Below are positions 54,571-62,807 of a DNA stretch of 64,000 nucleotides, in pieces; position 1 is the first letter of the stretch, and each line of letters begins with the position of its first letter. The notes under the pieces were generated by a model. The model did not search any database. It saw only the letters and a list, made by a program, of their open reading frames with translations, and had not been told where the DNA came from. The translations under genes were made by a program, and so were the position numbers. The DNA comes from Pseudarthrobacter sp. Fe7 (lineage in GTDB: Bacteria; Actinomycetota; Actinomycetes; Actinomycetales; Micrococcaceae), in the NCBI GenBank assembly GCA_024372495.1, contig CP099977.1, positions 558,001-622,000 of the forward strand, given 5' to 3'.

Positions 54571-55670
54571 AAGTTGGAATCATTGGCTGCGGAGCCATCA
54601 TCGCCCAGTACCTCACCAACTTCCGGCGGCTGGAGCAGGTCCAGTTGGTGGCCGTAGCGGACCTGGACCCCGCACGCGCCCGGGCTGTCGCGGATGATTA
54701 CGACGGGGTCCGTGCCATCCCAGTGGAAGAACTGCTCGCAGCGGATGACGTGGACCTGGTCCTGAACCTCACCATCCCTGCAGCGCACGCGGACGTGGCC
54801 CTGAAGGCGATCGCCGCCGGTAAGAGCGTCTACGGCGAAAAGCCCCTGGCCGCCACAACTGCGGAGGCACGCCGGGTGCTGGACGCAGCGCGGCAGGCGG
54901 GCGTCGTCGTCGGCTGTGCGCCTGACACGGTGCTGGGCACCGGGATCCAGACCGCCCGCAAAGCCATCGACGACGGGCTGATCGGCGCCCCCATCTCGGC
55001 GTCCGCAACCATGGTGACCCCGGGCCACGAGCGCTGGCACCCCAACCCGGACTTCTACTACCAGCCCGGCGGCGGACCCCTCCTGGACATGGGCCCCTAC
55101 TACGTCACGGCACTCGTGACGCTGCTGGGTCCTGTGGTGTCGGTGCTGGGAGCCGCGAGCCACACCCGGAACGAGCGGACCATTGGCTCCGGCCCGCGGC
55201 AGGGTGAAAAGGTACCCGTGAACATCGATTCCCACGTCACCGGCGTCCTGGTCCACGCCTCCGGTGCGCTGTCCACCCTGTTCATGAGCTTTGACGCCGT
55301 GAAGTCCAAGTCGCCGAACATCGAGATCCACGGCGAGCGCGGATCTTTGGTGGTGCCGGACCCGAACCACTTCGACGGGGACGTCCAGCTGTTTTCCCTT
55401 GGGGCGGAGGACTGGGAGACACTTCCCGCCTCGGCAGGGTACGTGGATTCCGGGCGAGGGTTTGGCATCGCCGACCTGGCGTCCACCCCGGAAGGCAAGG
55501 AACCGCGGGCGGGTGGGAAGCTCGCCTACCATGCCCTGGAGGTCATGGAATCTGTCCTGAAGGCCGCGAACAGCGGCATGAGCGTGAGCATCCAGAGCAC
55601 TGTTGAGCGGCCGGAGAGCGTCGAACTGACTGTCCTGGCCGAGCAGGCAGACGCCCTTCAGTCCAAGTAG
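54555..55670 (+). CDS. Gfo/Idh/MocA-family oxidoreductase (second of two)
   Basis: A 371-residue enzyme starting MGKPLKVGIIGCGAIIAQYL. The Rossmann motif is GIIGCGAI at residue 8, the Lys motif SVYGEKPLAATTAEA at about 93, and the distal site is DMGPYYVTALVTLLGPV at about 180 (Tyr-Tyr in place of the usual His). GTG 54555 lies inside the thuA gene, so the two are co-translated. A second dehydrogenase acting on the product of the first (for example reducing a 3-keto sugar) is plausible. Confidence 0.88.
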   Translation: MGKPLKVGIIGCGAIIAQYLTNFRRLEQVQLVAVADLDPARARAVADDYDGVRAIPVEELLAADDVDLVLNLTIPAAHADVALKAIAAGKSVYGEKPLAATTAEARRVLDAARQAGVVVGCAPDTVLGTGIQTARKAIDDGLIGAPISASATMVTPGHERWHPNPDFYYQPGGGPLLDMGPYYVTALVTLLGPVVSVLGAASHTRNERTIGSGPRQGEKVPVNIDSHVTGVLVHASGALSTLFMSFDAVKSKSPNIEIHGERGSLVVPDPNHFDGDVQLFSLGAEDWETLPASAGYVDSGRGFGIADLASTPEGKEPRAGGKLAYHALEVMESVLKAANSGMSVSIQSTVERPESVELTVLAEQADALQSK

Positions 55671-55703
55671 CCATCCGGAACCGTGCCGCCCGCCGCAGTG
55701 GAG

Positions 55704-56913
55704 CTAGTGCAGGCTCGTCGCTGCGGGCGGCACGGTTCCTGCCCAGGGACTTTGCCCTGTAAAGGGCGGCATCCGCGGAGGCGATGAGATCGTCCACGTT
55801 GGAGGTACCGACGTCGTATGTTGAAATCCCGTAACTGGCGGTGGGCATCTCCATCCCCTCCTGCGTTTTGGTCCCGGCAAGGCGCCTGCTGATTTCCTCG
55901 GCGATGGTCTCCGCACGTTCGGCACTTGCCCCGGGAACCAGGATCACAAACTCTTCCCCGCCATACCTCCCGGTCAGGTCGGTGGAGCGCACGGTGGCAG
56001 CACAAGCGTTGGCGAAGGCCTGCAATGCCAAGTCGCCCGCTGCATGGCCGTGGGTGTCATTGACCGCCTTGAAGTGGTCAAGGTCGGCCAGGATCAGGGC
56101 ACCGGAGCCTCCCGTGATGCTCCGGTCGGCCAACTGTTCCGCGGCGAGGTCCATGAACGCCTTGCGGTTCAACAGCCCGGTGAGGTCGTCCCGGCTGGCC
56201 ACCACGCGGAGGGCCCGGGTCTGCTGTTCAGTGCTCAGCGCCGCCATGCTGAAGGAAACCACCACCAGCAGCACCATGGTCACCAGCGTGGTGAGGGCCG
56301 AGCCGAAAACGGTGACGAAGACAGCGCCGTTCGGGCCCTCCGCCAGGAATGCCAGCCAGCGGAAGAAGTAGAAGACGGAAAGCCCTCCCGCGGCCACCGC
56401 CATGGGGATCCGCACCCGTGAATAGCCCGGCTCGAGGCGCCACAGCTCACGGGACGCCAACCCAATGGTCAAGCTCATCGCGGCAAGGAACACGTAGCCG
56501 CCGGACCAGGCATTGGTGGCCGGATGGTCAAGCAGGGAGGCCACGAGCGTGACCAGGGGAATCCCGGTGAAGGCCCACCTGGGTGGGCGCACCGTCCGCA
56601 ACGAGCGCGCGCCCGCCCACACCGCAACCCCGCCGTGGACCAGCAGGGTGTTCCCCACCGGGTTGGCCCACACCTGGTGGGGCGTGCCGTCCAGGAGGAA
56701 ACAGCCGGATCCGGACAGGAAGAACAACAGGGCGCCGCACCACCAGGCACTGTACGGCGAACGCGTCACCCGGTACGCGGAAAAGTAGAACAGAACCACC
56801 AGCACCAGGGCCATCAGGCCAAAAGCGATGCGCAGGGTTGCCGTGTCCAGAACCATGTGCCAGAAGTACCCCCAAACGCGGCGAATGCTGCTCACGCAAG
56901 TATTGCATTTCAC
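55704..56913 (-). CDS. Membrane GGDEF diguanylate cyclase (one-base frameshift at the 3' end)
   Basis: About seven N-terminal hydrophobic segments (residues 20-235) and a C-terminal GGDEF domain with active-site motif GRYGGEEF near 325, preceded by RDDLTGLLNRKAFMDLAAEQ and ILADLDHFKAVNDTHGHAAG. It should make c-di-GMP. No RxxD inhibition site is obvious. Near 55713 the minus strand has GAGCCTG; corrected, the protein ends NRAARSDELH at TAG 55706-55704 (402 residues) instead of running into the convergent oxidoreductase gene. Start could also be M at 56856. Confidence 0.88.
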
Positions 56914-57003
56914 CCAAACGGTGCAGAAGATCTCCTACCCCCGACGGGACCCATTCAAACTCGCCTAGGCTGGGGTTTAACCAGGGGACCACGAAAGGCC
57001 ATC

Positions 57004-57237
57004 ATGCTCCTTCTCTTCGGGTTCAAAACCGCACTTAAGGCAATGCCGGGACGGGCAGCGACGTGCCGGCACTGCGGCGCCTTCATCCACCACCTCCTTG
57101 AGGAGCAGGCCACCAAGTTCACCCTGTTCTTCATCCCGGTGCTCACGGTGTCCCGGAAATACCGGATCACCTGCACCAACTGCGGCTACGTCTCCTCTAT
57201 TACCGGGCGCCGGAAGCGGGCGCTGGAACTCCGGTAA
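57004..57237 (+). CDS. Small zinc-ribbon protein
   Basis: A 77-residue protein. Two Cys pairs CRHCGA and CTNCGY frame a hydrophobic centre (TLFFIPVLTVSRKYRI), the zinc-ribbon-15 layout. GAAAGG lies about 7 bases before ATG 57004. It is divergent from the GGDEF gene. A structural or regulatory metal-binding role is likely; no substrate is known. Confidence 0.78.
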   Translation: MLLLFGFKTALKAMPGRAATCRHCGAFIHHLLEEQATKFTLFFIPVLTVSRKYRITCTNCGYVSSITGRRKRALELR

Positions 57238-57284
57238 AGGCCCCGGGAACTTCATTGCGGCCCCCGTGCAGGACGCACCAGCGC

Positions 57285-57602
57285 CTAAGCTCTCAGCAGG
57301 GCAACGGCCGCAGCTGCCACCAGGACGGCTGCTCCGGCGCTGATTCCCGAATACCCGGGGGCGCCCATGGCAGGCCATGCCGCCGCGCTTCCCAGCGCTG
57401 CCGCCAAGGACATGGCGGCGTCCGAAAAACCCTGGACAGGAATCCGCTGGGAAGGCGCCAGCGCGGCGACGAGCAGGGTGGACCCCGCCACGGTAGTGGC
57501 GGACCACCCCAGGCCCAACAGGACCAGCCCACAGGTGACGGCCACCGGATACTCCGGTGCCAGTCCCGTGACTGCAACCGCGGCCAGAAGGTTTGCGTTT
57601 AG
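57285..57602 (-). pseudogene. MFS transporter remnant (C-terminal half)
   Basis: The frame NANLLAAVAVTGLAPEYPVA, GLVLLGLGWSATTVAGSTLL and GFSDAAMSLAAALGSAAAWP matches the last four helices of an MFS drug-type transporter and ends normally. The first eight helices are missing: upstream of about 57602 the sequence turns into Arg/Pro-rich nonsense and then the promoter region of the rsgA unit. A deletion, not a sequencing indel, best explains this. Confidence 0.6.
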
Positions 57603-57707
57603 GCCTGGCCCCCGACGGCGGCGGCCGCTAGAGTTGGACACGGTTCCCACCCTGCCGTCCCCGGCAGGCGAACGGGACCCCGCACGAGGGATTGGAGGTG
57701 GTTTTGA

Positions 57708-57788
57708 TGACTGCAATTGCCGCGCGCCTTGAGCGCCCCGCATTCACCACATCAACCATCCATTCCGGTTGCACCCCGCGTTCCTGAC
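57708..57788 (+). CDS. Possible short leader ORF upstream of rsgA
   Basis: A 26-residue frame MTAIAARLERPAFTTSTIHS ending GCTPRS, with a strong GGAGG ribosome site 8 bases before the ATG. It ends 55 bases before rsgA. A leader peptide or a small protein are both possible; there is no amino acid run that suggests classical attenuation. Confidence 0.4.
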
Positions 57789-57843
57789 GGCAACTGTCTG
57801 ACACAGGCCGCCCCTGCACCGGGATCCCCGCAAGGAAACCACA

Positions 57844-59004
57844 GTGCACCCTTCTTCAAGTAACGCCCACGGCAACACCGCCTCCATCAACCGACCAGCG
57901 CCGGGCCCCACGGCTTACGGTTACACGCCCGGAATCGCCCGCCACTTCGATCAGCACCCCTGTCCCGGCGCCGCGGAAGCCGGACGGGTGGTCCGCGTGG
58001 ACCGCACGCTGCTGCTCGTTGCCGTGGACGACAGGCTGCTTCACCTGCCCTACCCGCTGTCCGGAGGGGTTACGGTCACCGGCGACTGGGTCTGGATCGG
58101 CCCCAACCGGGCCGGTGAGCGCCAGATCCTGTCAGTCCTTCCCCGCCGCTCGGAGCTCAGCCGCAAGCGTGCGTTCGAGGATTCCTCCGAGGAACAGGTC
58201 CTGGCCGCGAACATGGACACCGTGGGGGTGGTGGTGCCCGTTGACCGGCCACTCACGCACAACCGGCTCGAACGCACCCTCGTTGCCGCGTGGGACTCCG
58301 GCGCCACCCCGCTTGTGATCATCACAAAGGCTGACCTGGCGCAGGTGGCGGACGACGTCGTCGGGAAGGTCATCCTGCAGGCGGCGGGCGTGGAGGTGGT
58401 CACCACTTCCGCAGAAAACGGCGACGGGATCGACGAACTCATGTCCCTCATCCCCGCCGGTGGCACGATTGTCCTCCTGGGTCCGTCCGGCGCGGGCAAG
58501 TCCACCCTGATCAATGCGCTGGTGGGCCGCCAGGTCCAGCAAACCGGGGAGGTACGGTCCGGCGACTTCAAGGGCAAGCACACCACCACCGCACGCGAAC
58601 TGGTGCCGCTGTCCAACGGGACGGTGCTGATGGATACGCCCGGGGTGCGCGGCTTCGGATTGTTCGACGCCGGGGAAGGCCTGGGCGGAATGTTCGGCGA
58701 TGTGGAGGAACTGGCAGCCGGCTGCCGCTTCGCTGACTGTGCCCACGGCGGTGAGCCAGGCTGTGCTGTCAGGGAAGCGATCGACGGCGGAATCCTGCCG
58801 GAGCGCCGCTGGAACTCCTACCTGAAGATGCAGCGGGAACTGGCAGCGCTGGCACGGCGATCGGACGTCGCGGCCCAGCGCGCGTACTACCGCGAGTGGC
58901 ACCAGAAGGTGGCTTCTGCCGGAAAGTCCCAGCGGTGGGCGGAGCGTGAAGCTTCTGGACGCGGCAGCGGAACAGGAGGGAAGATCCGGAAGCGGAAGTG
59001 GTAG
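57844..59004 (+). CDS. rsgA: Ribosome small-subunit-dependent GTPase RsgA
   Basis: A 386-residue circularly permuted GTPase. The OB-like N-terminal domain (GRVVRVDRTLLLVAVDDRLL) precedes the GTPase, where motif order is G4 (ITKAD, about 161), G1 (GPSGAGKSTL, about 213), G2 (KHTTTAREL, about 243) and G3 (DTPGVRG, about 263). The C-terminal zinc site is CRFADCAHGGEPGC. It helps late 30S subunit maturation. GTG 57844 follows CAAGGAAA. The tail is Lys/Arg-rich as usual. Confidence 0.92.
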   Translation: MHPSSSNAHGNTASINRPAPGPTAYGYTPGIARHFDQHPCPGAAEAGRVVRVDRTLLLVAVDDRLLHLPYPLSGGVTVTGDWVWIGPNRAGERQILSVLPRRSELSRKRAFEDSSEEQVLAANMDTVGVVVPVDRPLTHNRLERTLVAAWDSGATPLVIITKADLAQVADDVVGKVILQAAGVEVVTTSAENGDGIDELMSLIPAGGTIVLLGPSGAGKSTLINALVGRQVQQTGEVRSGDFKGKHTTTARELVPLSNGTVLMDTPGVRGFGLFDAGEGLGGMFGDVEELAAGCRFADCAHGGEPGCAVREAIDGGILPERRWNSYLKMQRELAALARRSDVAAQRAYYREWHQKVASAGKSQRWAEREASGRGSGTGGKIRKRKW

Positions 59005-59042
59005 GCACACCCTTATCCCGCACCGGGGAGTAGGGTTCCGTC

Positions 59043-59753
59043 ATGGACATCATCCTGGTTCCCGGGTTCTGGCTGGACGCCTCGTCGTGGGAGGAGGTGA
59101 CGCCTGTCCTGGAAGCAGCGGGACACCGCACCCATCCCCTCACGCTTCCGGGCAAGGAGTCAGCAGCGGCCAGCCGGGCGGGCATCAACCTGCAGGACCA
59201 CATCGACACAGTGGTGGAGATCCTGGACGGCATGCCCGGCAAAGTGGTCCTGGTGGGGCATTCCGGGGGCGGCGCCATCATCCACGGGGCAGTGGACGCG
59301 CGGCCGGACAGGGTGGAGCGCGCCATCTACGTGGACAGCGGACCGCTCGGTGAAGGCGGTGTGATCAACGACGAGTTGCGGGCTGTCGGGGACGACGTGC
59401 CCCTGCCTCCCTGGGGGGATTTTGACGACGCCGACCTGGTGGACCTCGACGACGGACTCCGCCAGGCTTTCAGGGCGCGCGCCGTGCCGGAGCCCCGGGG
59501 CGTGGCGTATGGCCGGCAGCACCTGCACGACGAGCGGCGCTATGCCGTTCCCGTCACCGTGATCACGTGCGAATTCCCTTCCGCCATGCTCCGGGAATGG
59601 ACCGCCGCCGGACACCCGCTCGTTGCAGAGCTCGCCAGAATCAGTGACGTGGAGTACGTAGACCTGCCGACCGGGCACTGGCCCCAGTTCACCAAGCCGG
59701 ACCAACTGGCGCACGCCATCGTGGCTGCGGTTGACCGCACCGGCAAGGACTGA
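59043..59753 (+). CDS. Alpha/beta hydrolase (EstC-like)
   Basis: A 236-residue esterase-type alpha/beta hydrolase. Oxyanion region LVPGFWLDASSW is at the start, nucleophile elbow VGHSGGGAI at about residue 77, and the catalytic His is in PTGHWPQFTKPDQL at about 217. Size and layout match salicylate-esterase or hydroxynitrile-lyase-like proteins. Substrate unknown. It starts 38 bases after rsgA. Confidence 0.83.
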   Translation: MDIILVPGFWLDASSWEEVTPVLEAAGHRTHPLTLPGKESAAASRAGINLQDHIDTVVEILDGMPGKVVLVGHSGGGAIIHGAVDARPDRVERAIYVDSGPLGEGGVINDELRAVGDDVPLPPWGDFDDADLVDLDDGLRQAFRARAVPEPRGVAYGRQHLHDERRYAVPVTVITCEFPSAMLREWTAAGHPLVAELARISDVEYVDLPTGHWPQFTKPDQLAHAIVAAVDRTGKD

Positions 59754-59766
59754 TCCTGAAAACCTC

Positions 59767-59813
59767 TTGCGCACGGGCCATCCCAACTTCATAATAAATG
59801 AATGGCATTCATT
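59767..59813 (+). promoter_or_regulatory. Leaderless promoter with overlapping palindromic operator
   Basis: TTGCGC (59767-59772) and CATAAT (59790-59795) are spaced 17 bases. The palindrome AATGAATG-G-CATTCATT (59797-59813) has perfect 8-base arms and contains the ATG start at 59802. The transcript should begin at or near the start codon, so the mRNA is probably leaderless and a repressor bound here would block both transcription start and the coding start. A TetR or GntR regulator is the likely binder; no such gene is adjacent. Confidence 0.65.
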
Positions 59814-60905
59814 AATTCGACCGCAGTCGGGGACAACGCCGCCCCCGATGTTGCATCTCCCCGCCCGCCTGCCCACATGCCCGCGGAGTGGGAGGCACAC
59901 CAGCGCACCTGGATGGCCTTCCCGCCGCCCAATGACACCTTCGGCCCCGCGGGAAGTCCAACCCTGGACAACGCCCGGGCAGCCTGGACGAAAGTGGCGC
60001 AGACCATCGCCCGCCACGAACCTGTTACGGTCATAGCCGACCCCCGGGATGCCACGGCCGCAAGGGAATGGCTCGGCAACGGCATCGATGTGGTGGAGGT
60101 TCCGCTGGATGACGCGTGGCTGCGGGACAGCGGCCCCACGTTTGTCCATGCAGCTGACGGATCCGTGGCCGCTGTCGACTGGGTCTTCAATGGATGGGGC
60201 GCGCAGGGGTGGGCCGCCTGGACCAAGGACCAGGACGTGGCCCGCGCAGTGGCAGCAGGAGCCGGCGTTCCCGTCCGGGCGTCAGCCCTGGTGAATGAGG
60301 GCGGCGGCTTCCATGTGGACGGCGAAGGTACCGTGCTGCTGACCGAAACGGTTCAGCTCGATCCCGGGCGCAACCCCGGCGCCACCAAGGAATCAGTCGA
60401 GGCCGAAATCCACGCAGCCCTGGGCACCACCAAGGCCATCTGGCTTCCGCGCGGACTTACGCGGGACTATGGCGGGTTCGGCACCCGCGGCCACGTGGAC
60501 ATAGTGGCCACGTTCGCGGGAGCGGGGACCATCCTGCTCCACCGTCAGGACAACCCGGACCATCCCGACCATGCCGTCTACCTGCAGCTGAAGGCAGTAC
60601 TGGGCGGGCAACTGGACGCCAAGGGACGGCCTCTGCGCATCATCGACGTTCCGGCTCCCACCGTACTCACGGACCATGAGGGCTGGGTGGATTGGTCCTA
60701 CATCAACCATTACGTGGCCAACAGCGTAGTGGTGCTTTGCGGCTTCGACGATCCCAACGACACCATCGCGGCAGGCATCCTGGGGCGTGCCTATCCCGGG
60801 CGCACCATTGAGTTGGTGGATGCCCGGGACGTCTTCGCGTTCGGCGGGGGCATCCACTGCATCACCCAGCAGCAGCCTGCGGCCAAGGCCGGGGTCACAG
60901 CATGA
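59802..60905 (+). CDS. Agmatine deiminase family protein
   Basis: A 367-residue peptidyl-arginine/agmatine deiminase fold enzyme. Key motifs: MPAEWEAHQRTWMAFP start, DDAWLRDSGPTFV (about 106), NEGGGFHVDGEG (about 167), GFGTRGHVDIV (about 225, catalytic His) and GGGIHCITQQQP (about 349, catalytic Cys). It converts agmatine or a similar guanidine to an N-carbamoyl amine. Its TGA overlaps the amidase ATG. Confidence 0.9.
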   Translation: MAFINSTAVGDNAAPDVASPRPPAHMPAEWEAHQRTWMAFPPPNDTFGPAGSPTLDNARAAWTKVAQTIARHEPVTVIADPRDATAAREWLGNGIDVVEVPLDDAWLRDSGPTFVHAADGSVAAVDWVFNGWGAQGWAAWTKDQDVARAVAAGAGVPVRASALVNEGGGFHVDGEGTVLLTETVQLDPGRNPGATKESVEAEIHAALGTTKAIWLPRGLTRDYGGFGTRGHVDIVATFAGAGTILLHRQDNPDHPDHAVYLQLKAVLGGQLDAKGRPLRIIDVPAPTVLTDHEGWVDWSYINHYVANSVVVLCGFDDPNDTIAAGILGRAYPGRTIELVDARDVFAFGGGIHCITQQQPAAKAGVTA

Positions 60906-62748
60906 AAGCTGCCACGTCACTACTCGCAGAGCCACTGGGGCAAAAGTTCGACGTCGTCGAAAAGACCATCGCACAGCTTCGGGCCGCCCTCGAAGCGGGG
61001 CATGTGAACAGCGAGCAGTTGGTCCACCTGTACTTGCAGCGCATCGAGAGGTATGACTCTTCAGGCATATCCCTGAATGCGCTGGTGGTGATGAACCCCG
61101 ACGCCATCGCCGAAGCCCGTGCATCGGATGAGCGCCGGACGCGCGGCAAAACGCTCGGCCCCCTGGATGGCATCCCGTATACCGCCAAGGACAGCTACCA
61201 GGTCCGCGGCCTGACCGTCGCTGCCGGCTCCCCGGCATTCAAGGATCTGGGGGCCCAGCGGGACGCCTTCACCATCGAACGACTCCGGGCCGGCGGGGCA
61301 GTCCTGATTGGGCTGACCAACATGCCACCCATGGCCAATGGAGGTATGCAGCGAGGGGTATATGGCCGTGCAGAGAGCCCCTACGACGCGGATTTCCTCA
61401 CCGCGGCCTTCGCTTCCGGTTCATCCAACGGCTCCGGCACTGCAACAGCCGCCAGTTTTGCAGCCTTCGGTCTCGCGGAGGAAACCTGGTCCTCCGGCCG
61501 GGCTCCGGCGTCGAACAATGCCCTCTGCGCCTACACGCCCTCCCGCGGCGTCATCTCGGTGCGCGGCAACTGGCCGCTGGTTCCCACCATGGATGTGGTG
61601 GTTCCGCACACCCGCACCATGGCAGACCTGCTGGAGGTCCTGGACGTTGTGGTGGCCGATGACGCCGAGCAACGCGGTGATTTCTGGCGCGTCCAGCCCT
61701 GGATCCAGGTGCCCAAGGCATCTGTTGTCCGCCCGCCGTCGTACGTTGCCCTGGCCGTTCCGGACGCAACCGCCGCGGCAGGCGTGCTCGCAGGCCGGCG
61801 GCTGGGCGTACCCCGGATGTACATCAACGCGGACCAAGAGGCCGGCACCGCGGAAGCACCAGGGGTTGGGGGCCCCACAGGGCAGCGCATCCACACCCGG
61901 GCATCCGTCATGGAGCTGTGGAACGCCGCCCGCCGCGACTTGGAAGCCGCCGGCGCCGAGGTGGTGGAGGTGGCCTTCCCCGCCGTCTCCAACTACGAAG
62001 GGGACCGGCCCGGCGCGCCCACCATCGCCACCCGCGGCCTGGTGTCCCCGGAGTATCTGCGGCGGGAGATCGTGGACTTGTCCGCCTGGGCATGGAATGA
62101 CTTCCTGGCCGCCAACGGCGATCCGCAGCTGTTCCGGCTGGCCGACGTGGACGGTTCCACCATCTTCCCCGCCCCGGACGGCGCACTGCCGGACCGCTAT
62201 GACGGCTTCGACGACGGCATCGGCGACTACCCGGACTGGATCCGGGAGCACGGCGTGCCCGTCCTGGCCGACATTCCGCACCTGCCCGAAGGCCTGGCCG
62301 GGCTGGAGGAAACCCGCCGGGTGGACCTGGAGGAATGGATGGACCGGTTTGGCCTGGATGCCGTGGTGTTCCCTGCCGCCGCCGACGTTGCCCCCGCAGA
62401 CGCGGACACCAACCCCGCCTCGGCGGACATCGCCTGGCGCAACGGCGTATGGGTGGCCAATGGGAACCTGGCCCCCGGCACCTGGGTATTCCCACGGTCA
62501 CGGTTCCCATGGGCATCGCAGCGGACATCGCCATGCCTGTGGGCCTGACCATCGCCGGCAAGGCTTACAACGACACAGACCTGCTCCGACTGGCAGCAGC
62601 GTTCGAGGCCACAGGCACACGACGCGTCCCGCCCCCGCGCACGACGCCGCCCGGGTCGGGAATGCTCCCGGCTAAGCCGGCCAAACCGAGGCGCAGGCTT
62701 TTCTGCGCCTCGGCAAACGGCTCTGCCCGCCCATCGGAAGCGCCTTGA
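60902..62748 (+). CDS. Amidase-signature family hydrolase (one-base frameshift)
   Basis: A 615-residue amidase-signature enzyme, longer than the usual 450-520. Catalytic Lys is in YTAKDSYQVRG (about 97), the first Ser in SGSSNGSGTAT (about 176) and the nucleophile region in EETWSSGRAPASNN (about 194, replacing GTDTGGSIRxPA). Near 62473 the C run is one base short; corrected it reads RHLGIPTVTVPMGIAADIAM and KAYNDTDLLRLAAAFEATG. It is co-translated with the deiminase. It might process the carbamoyl product or a linked amide. Confidence 0.85.
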
Positions 62749-62774
62749 CAGCCGGGTTTGTTAGCGCTGACAGT
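62745..62774 (+). promoter_or_regulatory. Promoter with LacI-type operator before the alditol-oxidase gene
   Basis: TTGACA at 62745-62750 is a good -35 box. The near-perfect palindrome TGTTAGCGCTGACA (62759-62772; one mismatch to TGTTAGCGCTAACA, a common LacI-family site) covers the expected -10 position (GACAGT, 62769-62774). LacI-type repression of the sugar-alcohol oxidase is likely. The TTGACA overlaps the amidase stop. Confidence 0.6.
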
Positions 62775-62807
62775 GAGGGGAAACCAACACCAAGCGAAAG
62801 CCACTCG

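Noticed and set aside
51592..55670. Firm assignment of the locus to levoglucosan or to trehalose catabolism
   Set aside because: Family membership fits both and also other 3-keto-sugar routes; no residue I can see decides between them.
2568..62480. Programmed ribosomal frameshifting as the cause of the many split genes
   Set aside because: The sites occur in unrelated genes, lack slippery heptamers or pseudoknots, and fall at one repeated motif or in homopolymers; sequence error is simpler.
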